Positions 58,559 through 64,000 of a stretch of 64,000 bases of DNA are shown here, one piece after another; positions within the stretch are counted from its first letter, which is position 1; every line of letters starts with the position of its first letter. Origin of the DNA: Nitratireductor pacificus pht-3B (GTDB lineage: Bacteria; Pseudomonadota; Alphaproteobacteria; Rhizobiales; Rhizobiaceae); assembly GCF_000300335.1 (NCBI RefSeq), contig NZ_AMRM01000005.1, forward strand, positions 124,001 to 188,000. Direction: 5' to 3'. Below the pieces are notes generated by a model. It was not told the DNA's origin. It did no database searches and saw only the letters and a list, made by a program, of their open reading frames with translations. The position numbers were made by a program, and so were the translations under genes.

Positions 58559-58613
58559 CGTTCCGCGGCCATGCGGATGTCAGGTGATCCCGACCAACCG
58601 CAGAGTGCTTCAA
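58559..58613. repeat. Dispersed intergenic repeat element (copy 2)
   Basis: TTCCGCG, ATGCGG and GTCAGGTGAT occur in the same order and spacing as at 44769-44820, at about two thirds identity over 53 bases. It lies in the divergent gap between the acyl-CoA dehydrogenase and zinc-ribbon genes. Confidence 0.5.
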
Positions 58614-58743
58614 CCGCCGGGAACGCGGCTCGCCATGATACCTTCGCGCAAGAGTGCTAATTCCTTTTTACGTAAACGTCAATCTTGCGATGATTGCCTG
58701 CGGCAGCCGCTCCGGGTAAAGCACCGGCAAAGAGGACAAGCAG

Positions 58744-58983
58744 ATGCTGACACGCCCGGACAAGCATTGTTGCATCGAATGCGGAAAGGCGTTCGGCGCG
58801 CCCGGCTTCGCCTATCATGAAGGCTTGATCGAGAACGGCCCGGCCTACTGGGCGGATCGCGGTGTGCTGTGCTCGATCCAGTGCTCGCTGGCGCATCACC
58901 GCAAGCGGCTTGCCGAGGGAACGGTGCCGGACAAGCCCGCGCCCGATCCTTTCGAAACGGACCCGGTCTTCCGGCGGGACTGA
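58744..58983 (+). CDS. Small zinc-ribbon protein of unknown function
   Basis: This 79-aa protein has two cysteine pairs, C-x2-C in CIECGKAFGAP and C-x3-C in LCSIQCSLAHH, that fit a zinc ribbon or treble clef. The middle (AYHEGLIENGPAYWADRG) is polar and aromatic. No DNA-binding or catalytic motif is evident. It sits alone between the acyl-CoA dehydrogenase (divergent) and purD (convergent). I do not recognise a family. Confidence 0.75.
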   Translation: MLTRPDKHCCIECGKAFGAPGFAYHEGLIENGPAYWADRGVLCSIQCSLAHHRKRLAEGTVPDKPAPDPFETDPVFRRD

Positions 58984-59038
58984 GCATCGGGTTTTCGCGC
59001 CGCCAGCCAGTGCCGGCGCGGAACGCTCCCGTGACGGG

Positions 59039-60313
59039 CTATTCCTCGCGCTGCACCGCCCGCCAGCCGATGTCGCGGCGGCAGAAGCCTTCGGGCCAGT
59101 CGATCCTGTCGACCGCCGTATAGGCGCGTTTCTGCGCCTCGGTTACGGTCTTGCCCAGCGCCGTCACATTGAGCACGCGCCCGCCATTGGCGACCAGCGC
59201 CCCGTCGCGTAACGCCGTGCCCGCATGGAAGATCGCCGTGTCGTCGCCCTCCGCCGCCTGCGCCACACCGCCGATGACGCTGCCCTTCTGCGGGTTCTCC
59301 GGATAGCCTTTGGCCGCAAGGACGACGGTCAGCGCCGCCTCGTCGCGCCAGCGCGCCGACATGTGCGCCAGCTGTCCGTCGACCGCGGCGTTGAGCAGCA
59401 GCAGGAGGTCCTCCTTCAGCCGCAGCATCAGCACCTGGCATTCGGGGTCGCCGAAACGGACATTGTATTCGATCAGCTTCGGACCGTCCTCGGTCAGCAT
59501 GAGGCCGGCGTAGAGAACGCCGGTGAAGGGCATCCCCATCTCCGCCATGCCCCGCATCGTCGGTTCGATGATTTCCTTCATCGTGCGCGCGATGAGCGCC
59601 TCGCTCAACACCGGCGCCGGGGAATAGGCGCCCATGCCGCCGGTGTTCGGTCCGGTATCGCCCTCGCCGACGCGCTTGTGGTCCTGCGCGGTGCCGAAGG
59701 GCAGCGCCGTCGTGCCGTCGCACAGGCAGAAGAAACTCGCCTCCTCCCCGACCAGGCATTCCTCGACCACCACCGAGGCGCCCGCCGCACCGAAGCTGCC
59801 GTCGAAGCAGTCGTCGACCGCCGCCAGCGCCTCATCGACGGTCGCGGCCACGGTGACGCCCTTGCCAGCGGCCAGCCCGTCGGCCTTGATGACGATCGGG
59901 GCGCCATGCTTGCGAACGTATTCGCGAGCGGCAAGCGCGTTGTCGAACCGGCCATAGGCAGCGGTCGGGATGCCGAAGCGGTCGCAGACTTCCTTGGTGA
60001 AGCTCTTCGATCCTTCGAGCTGGGCGGCGGCCGCGCTCGGCCCGAAGACGCGGATCTCCGCATCGGCAAGCGCGTCGGCCAGTCCTGCGACGAGCGGAGC
60101 CTCAGGGCCGACCACGACCAGGTCGATGGCCTTGCCGAGGCAGAAATCGACGATCGCCGCATGATCCGTAATGTCGAGCGCAACGCATTCGGCGTCCGCC
60201 TGCATGCCCGGATTGCCCGGCGCGGCATACAGCGCGGTCAGCACCGGAGAGGAGGCAAGCTTCCATGCCAGCGCATGCTCGCGACCGCCGGACCCGATGA
60301 GAAGAACCTTCAT
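59039..60313 (-). CDS. purD: Phosphoribosylamine-glycine ligase
   Basis: PurD joins phosphoribosylamine and glycine in the second step of purine synthesis. The 424-aa protein has the ATP-grasp fold. It begins [20 protein letters not shown] and has [14 protein letters not shown], then [20 protein letters not shown] for the nucleotide loop and [15 protein letters not shown] for the metal-binding Glu/Asn. All usual motifs are present. It is divergent from ubiA with about 160 bases between and converges on the zinc-ribbon gene. Confidence 0.97.
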   Translation of the reverse strand: MKVLLIGSGGREHALAWKLASSPVLTALYAAPGNPGMQADAECVALDITDHAAIVDFCLGKAIDLVVVGPEAPLVAGLADALADAEIRVFGPSAAAAQLEGSKSFTKEVCDRFGIPTAAYGRFDNALAAREYVRKHGAPIVIKADGLAAGKGVTVAATVDEALAAVDDCFDGSFGAAGASVVVEECLVGEEASFFCLCDGTTALPFGTAQDHKRVGEGDTGPNTGGMGAYSPAPVLSEALIARTMKEIIEPTMRGMAEMGMPFTGVLYAGLMLTEDGPKLIEYNVRFGDPECQVLMLRLKEDLLLLLNAAVDGQLAHMSARWRDEAALTVVLAAKGYPENPQKGSVIGGVAQAAEGDDTAIFHAGTALRDGALVANGGRVLNVTALGKTVTEAQKRAYTAVDRIDWPEGFCRRDIGWRAVQREE

Positions 60314-60476
60314 GCTTACTATTCCCGCTCCTTGAATGGTCGCTTGGGGCTATGGCCGATCCTGCCGCAGGTCAAGGCATTGAACGCAACTTCCCTCAAG
60401 AGAAAGGCTTGACGCACCGCGCCCGCCTTGCCACTCCATGCTAAGATATCACGAGCGTGAAGTCGAAAGGCGCAGC

Positions 60477-61460
60477 ATGGAAGAGATCCAGTCCCGGCAG
60501 GGCCAAGGGCGCGTCGCCGATGCACCGTCCGGACATTGGGTTTACCGCATGCTGCCGCGCGGCCTGTGGCCTTATGCACAGCTCGCCCGTTGGGATCGGC
60601 CGATCGGCTGGCAACTGCTGCTCTGGCCCTGCTGGTGGTCGACGGCGCTTGCCGCGAGCGCCTTCGCCAGGCCCGGCGCGGCGCTGCTCGACGTGCTGCC
60701 CTCGCTGTGGCACCTCGCCCTGTTCCTCGTCGGCGCCATCGCCATGCGCGGCGCGGGCTGCACCTATAACGACCTGGTGGACGAGAAGATCGACGATGCC
60801 GTGGAGCGGACGCGCTCGCGCCCCCTGCCCTCGGGCCAGGTGACGCGCGGCCAGGCCGTCGCCTTTCTCATGGCGCAGGCGCTGGCCGGCCTGCTCGTGC
60901 TGGTGCAGTTCAACGGCTTCGCCATCGCGCTCGGCCTCGCCTCGCTGGCGACCGTCGCCATCTATCCCTTCGCCAAGCGCTTCACCGACTGGCCGCAACT
61001 GTTCCTCGGCTTCGCCTTTTCCTGGGGCGCGCTGATGGGCTGGGCGGCGCATTTCGAAAGCCTGACGCTCGCGCCGCTGCTGCTTTATTGCGGGTCGATC
61101 CTCTGGGTGATCGGCTATGACACGCTCTATGCCCATCAGGACAAGGAGGACGACGCGCTGGTCGGTGTCCGCTCGACGGCGCGCCTGTTCGGCGACAAGA
61201 CGAAGCAGTGGCTGATCGCGCTTTACGGCGGCGCGCTGCTGTTCTTCGCGGTCGCCTTCGCCCTGGCGGAAGTACCGATGCCGGCGCTTGCCGGGCTGGT
61301 CGCCGCCGGCGCGCACATGGCGCGGCAGGTCCGGGTGCTCGACATCGACGATCCCGACCAGTGCCTGGCGCTGTTCAAGTCGAACAATGTGGTTGGCTGG
61401 CTGATCTTCCTGGGACTGATCGGCGGCGGCGTGTGGGCCGTGATCAGCCCACACTTCTGA
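60477..61460 (+). CDS. ubiA: 4-hydroxybenzoate polyprenyltransferase
   Basis: UbiA attaches the polyprenyl chain to 4-hydroxybenzoate in ubiquinone synthesis. The 327-aa membrane protein has about eight spans. The first Asp-rich motif is NDLVDEKIDDAVERTRSRPL and the second is YDTLYAHQDKEDDALVG. Other hallmarks are RWDRPIGWQLLLWPCWWS and WPQLFLGFAFSWGALMGW. The ATG at 60477 has GAAAGG six bases upstream. It is divergent from purD and converges on the DUF6101-like gene. Confidence 0.96.
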   Translation: MEEIQSRQGQGRVADAPSGHWVYRMLPRGLWPYAQLARWDRPIGWQLLLWPCWWSTALAASAFARPGAALLDVLPSLWHLALFLVGAIAMRGAGCTYNDLVDEKIDDAVERTRSRPLPSGQVTRGQAVAFLMAQALAGLLVLVQFNGFAIALGLASLATVAIYPFAKRFTDWPQLFLGFAFSWGALMGWAAHFESLTLAPLLLYCGSILWVIGYDTLYAHQDKEDDALVGVRSTARLFGDKTKQWLIALYGGALLFFAVAFALAEVPMPALAGLVAAGAHMARQVRVLDIDDPDQCLALFKSNNVVGWLIFLGLIGGGVWAVISPHF

Positions 61461-61478
61461 GCAACAGCCGAATCCGGG

Positions 61479-62042
61479 TCAGTCGCGGGCGATGATCTCG
61501 TCGCCGCCGACGACAACGCGGACGCCAAGCGTGCCGCATTTGCGCCGCGCGAGGAAGCGCGGGCGGCGGGCGCGGACGGGTCGTCCCTGGCGGCGCTCGG
61601 CGGGCGGGCCGGCCTTCACCTCGCCGATGGACTCCTCGAGAGCCCGGGCAATGCCGTCGGCCTCGATGAGAAGCATCGGCAGGCCGTAGGCATCCGACCA
61701 GGCGCGCCAGTCCGCCGCCACGTCGTCCAGATCACCGGCCACGAGCAGCGGCACGCACAGCATCGGGTCCACATGGTGGAGTTCGAGCGTCACCGTGACG
61801 TCGCCGAAATCATCCTCGATGGCGCGAGCCGCGACGCCACGAAAGGCGCGCGGCGGCAACGCGAAGGTGACCGGCAGGCCGCTGCGGCTCAGGACGCGCT
61901 TCATGCGCACGCCGCGCTTGTCTATGCTGAAGGATATTTCGCCGAAATCGTCCATCGCCGCGTAGCTGACGGCCTGCGGCAGGCGAAACGGGTCGAGCCG
62001 CATTGCGCGGCCCGCCCAGACTGGCTTGAGCCCACTGTTCAT
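61479..62042 (-). CDS. DUF6101-like protein
   Basis: The 187-aa protein begins near AMRLDPFRLPQAVSYAAMDD and has two beta-rich parts, including VTVTLELHHVDPMLCVPLLV. A basic, arginine-rich tail follows (RPVRARRPRFLARRKCG). I match it to DUF6101, a Rhizobiales-restricted family of unknown function, from memory of its beginning. No signal peptide or membrane span is seen. The ATG has a good AGGA-type site close upstream. It converges on ubiA. Confidence 0.75.
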   Translation of the reverse strand: MNSGLKPVWAGRAMRLDPFRLPQAVSYAAMDDFGEISFSIDKRGVRMKRVLSRSGLPVTFALPPRAFRGVAARAIEDDFGDVTVTLELHHVDPMLCVPLLVAGDLDDVAADWRAWSDAYGLPMLLIEADGIARALEESIGEVKAGPPAERRQGRPVRARRPRFLARRKCGTLGVRVVVGGDEIIARD

Positions 62043-62254
62043 CGTTAGCCTTCCTGTTACTCCTGAGAGCCGGTTTTCCGGTTCTCTCGCCGGGCCTTTT
62101 GCGGCCTCGTTATGGAGATCACCCTAGCGCGGAGGCGTTACCGTCAGGCTTAGAAAGTCGGTTAAATTTTGCTGATCATACAATTGGTTAGCGGTTTGAC
62201 ACCGGGCTTAACCGGCTGGCAAGACACGTCACCGGGGCGTTAACCGGCGTGCGG

Positions 62255-63670
62255 CTAGATCACTTTCCCGGGGTTCATGATGCCCGCCGGATCGAAGGCA
62301 CGCTTGACGCGGCGCATCAGGTCGGTGGCGATGGCGGGCTGCGTGGCGATCAGCTCGTCGCGCTTCATCCGGCCGATGCCGTGCTCGGCGGAGAAGGAGC
62401 CACCCAAATCGCGCACGATGGCGTGGACAGCGTCGTTCATCGGTCGGTACAGCGCCAAATAGTCCCGCTTGTCGGCGCCCACCGGCTGGCTGATGTTATA
62501 GTGCAGATTGCCGTCGCCCATATGGCCGAAGCAGACGACCCGGCAGCCGGGCGACACGGCCTGCACCGCTTCGCCCGCCCGCGCAATGAATGCGGGGATG
62601 GCGGCGACGGGAACCGATATGTCGTGCTTGATCGAACCGCCCTCCGGGCGCTGGGCTTCCGACATGGATTCGCGCAGATGGCGGAACGAAGCCGCCTGCG
62701 TCTCGTTCTGGGCGATCGCCGCGTCGGCCACCAGTCCCGCCTCGTAGGCGCCGGTCAAAAGGTCCTCCATCGATGCCCGGGCGTCTTCGGCGGAGCGGCC
62801 GGAGGAGATTTCGAGCATCACATACCAGGGATGCGCCTCCGCCAGCGGATCGCTCGTTCCCGGCACATGCGCCAGCGTGAAGGCCAGCGGCGTCCGCTCG
62901 ATCAGTTCGAACGCGGTCAGGCCACCGCCGGCCCGGTCGTTGGCCATGGCGAACAGCGCGAGCGCATCCTCCGGCGAGGACAGCGCCACCCAGGCAAGCT
63001 CACGCCCCCTGGGCATGGGAAACAGCCGGACCACCGCCGCCGTGATGATGCCGAGCGTTCCCTCGCCGCCGACGAAAAGATCCTTCAGATCGTAGCCGGT
63101 GTTGTCCTTCTTCAGTTTGCGCAAATCGTCGAACACCTCGCCCGTCGGCAGCACCACCTCGACGCCGAGGCACAGGTCGCGCGCCGTGCCATAAGCCAGC
63201 GCGCCGACCCCGCCTGCGTTCGACGACAGATTGCCGCCGATCTGGCACGATCCCTGCGAACCGAGCGCCAGCGGGAACAGCCGGTCCTTTTCCGCCGCCG
63301 CCTCCTGCAGGACCTGCAGGACGACGCCGGCCTCGACCGTCGCCGTGTTCGAACTGGTGTCGATCTCGCGGATGCGGTTGAGACGCGACAGGGACAGGAC
63401 GATCTCCTCGCCGTTCTCATCCGGCATCTGGCCGCCGACCAGCCCGGTATTGCCGCCCTGCGGCACGATCGGCGTTCCCGTCTCGCTCGCCAGCGCCATG
63501 ATGCGGGACACCTCGTCCACCGAGCCCGGCCGGAGCACCAGCGGCGTCACCCCACCGAAAAGGCCGCGCGGCTCTTCCTGGTAGGGCGCGATGTCGTCCG
63601 CCTGGCGCAGCGCGTGCGCAGCTCCGACGATGGCGGCGAACCGGTCGAGCAGTGCGGGGTCGATGGTCAT
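62255..63670 (-). CDS. FAD-binding 2-hydroxyacid dehydrogenase (GlcD/D2HGDH-like)
   Basis: The 471-aa flavoprotein has the PCMH-type FAD domain: PIVPQGGNTGLVGGQMPDEN, then IGGNLSSNAGGVGALAYGTA. The C-terminal cap has FGHMGDGNLHYNISQPVG, in which His residues bind metal and substrate, and ends EHGIGRMKRDEL. Members oxidise D-lactate, glycolate or D-2-hydroxyglutarate; length and motifs fit the D-2-hydroxyglutarate branch best, but the substrate is not certain. It lies 18 bases after the Sua5-type gene on the same strand. Confidence 0.92.
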   Translation of the reverse strand: MTIDPALLDRFAAIVGAAHALRQADDIAPYQEEPRGLFGGVTPLVLRPGSVDEVSRIMALASETGTPIVPQGGNTGLVGGQMPDENGEEIVLSLSRLNRIREIDTSSNTATVEAGVVLQVLQEAAAEKDRLFPLALGSQGSCQIGGNLSSNAGGVGALAYGTARDLCLGVEVVLPTGEVFDDLRKLKKDNTGYDLKDLFVGGEGTLGIITAAVVRLFPMPRGRELAWVALSSPEDALALFAMANDRAGGGLTAFELIERTPLAFTLAHVPGTSDPLAEAHPWYVMLEISSGRSAEDARASMEDLLTGAYEAGLVADAAIAQNETQAASFRHLRESMSEAQRPEGGSIKHDISVPVAAIPAFIARAGEAVQAVSPGCRVVCFGHMGDGNLHYNISQPVGADKRDYLALYRPMNDAVHAIVRDLGGSFSAEHGIGRMKRDELIATQPAIATDLMRRVKRAFDPAGIMNPGKVI

Positions 63671-63688
63671 CTGCTGGCAAGCCTCTCT

Positions 63689-64000
63689 TCAGGAACCGCG
63701 CGGCGCGGCGGCGCGCGCGAGGCGGTCGTTGATCGCCTCGCCCAGCCCTTCCGGCGGCACCGGCTCCGCGGCGATCAACGCCGCGCCCACCCGGTCGAGC
63801 GCCAGCAGGTGTGAGAACAGGTTGGCGGCCGCCTCGCGCAGATCGCCGCCCTCGGAAAGATTGAGCATCGCGGCCGCCCGTTCGGCGCCCTCGGCGCGGC
63901 GCGGCCCGAAGGCCAGCAACGCCTCTCCGGGATTCACCGCACCGGCGTTCAGCCGCATCGCCGCGCGGGGGGCGTAGTGCGAGACCATCATGCCCGGAGC
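63689..64000 (-). CDS. Threonylcarbamoyl-AMP synthase, Sua5 C-terminal part (5' end beyond window)
   Basis: The last gene runs off the right edge. Its 103 visible codons contain MMVSHYAPRAAMRLNAGAVN, then LNLSEGGDLREAAANLFSHL and GLGEAINDRLARAAAPRGS. This is the Sua5 C-terminal domain that follows the YrdC domain in long threonylcarbamoyl-AMP synthases, which start synthesis of the universal tRNA modification t6A. The catalytic part is outside the window. It is followed on the same strand after 18 bases by the FAD-linked dehydrogenase gene. Confidence 0.85.
   Translation of the reverse strand, partial: APGMMVSHYAPRAAMRLNAGAVNPGEALLAFGPRRAEGAERAAAMLNLSEGGDLREAAANLFSHLLALDRVGAALIAAEPVPPEGLGEAINDRLARAAAPRGS

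Noticed and set aside
55640-58660. 1006-codon plus-strand frame opposite the acyl-CoA dehydrogenase pair
   Set aside because: Covers two well-supported minus-strand genes; the peptide has no recognisable domain and is Arg/Gly/His-rich.

Overview
The window is ordinary chromosomal DNA of a GC-rich alphaproteobacterium, almost certainly of the order Hyphomicrobiales (Rhizobiales). The evidence is a CcrM-type DNA methyltransferase with a CtrA-like box in its promoter, an aa3 cytochrome c oxidase cluster with CtaB, CtaG and SURF1 continuing into ispH-thrB-rnhA, and families typical of this order (DUF1499, DUF1344, DUF6101-like, IalB-like, RT0821-like). The genus cannot be fixed from these genes alone. 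No tRNA, rRNA, CRISPR array, insertion sequence, prophage or plasmid function was seen. Genes are densely packed, many with 4-base stop/start overlaps.

Layout. 0-5 kb: the start of a DUF1499 membrane protein (cut by the window edge), a small unknown gene, pyruvate phosphate dikinase, a small methyltransferase and a VOC-fold protein. 5-13.3 kb: smc, a decayed partial copy of a dsbA-like gene, the intact dsbA-like lipoprotein gene, a DUF721/DciA-like gene, mutY, a HAD phosphatase and ccrM. 13.4-25 kb: a secreted von Willebrand A protein with four C-terminal repeats, another HAD hydrolase, a lipoprotein, thrC, an M16 peptidase, a GNAT, a large GGDEF/EAL membrane sensor, a YqgE protein, a soluble DsbD-like domain protein and a peroxiredoxin. 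25-34 kb (all minus strand): coxB-coxA-ctaB-small CoxF-like gene-ctaG-cox3 with a clear terminator, then DUF983-SURF1, then ispH-thrB-rnhA. 34.5-42 kb: an IalB-like secreted protein and tldD, then a minus-strand group of histone-deacetylase-like gene, xseB, dxs, tlyA and a TrmA-family RNA methyltransferase.

42-49.3 kb is the most accessory-looking part: a GST, a MerR regulator divergent from an MFS exporter, an unknown multi-pass membrane protein, and a TetR regulator divergent from two tandem, clearly paralogous MFS genes. The TetR/MFS gap holds three copies of one palindrome, one of them inside a near-consensus promoter. 49-64 kb returns to housekeeping: ribB with a decayed second domain, aroC, a DUF1344 gene, a histidine phosphatase, fabI, a DnaJ-like co-chaperone, a lipoprotein, pdxH, an enoyl-CoA hydratase/acyl-CoA dehydrogenase pair, a small zinc-ribbon gene, purD, ubiA, a DUF6101-like gene, an FAD-linked 2-hydroxyacid dehydrogenase, and at the right edge the C-terminal end of a Sua5-type threonylcarbamoyl-AMP synthase.

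I did not find a convincing wholly new biological system. The points most worth a second look are the TetR triple operator with duplicated transporters, the four-repeat VWA protein, the dsbA remnant, the RibB protein whose GTP cyclohydrolase II half has lost its zinc cysteines, the SGDQF/EAL sensor, and several perfect inverted repeats in intergenic DNA. All functions are inferred by eye from sequence; no database search was run.
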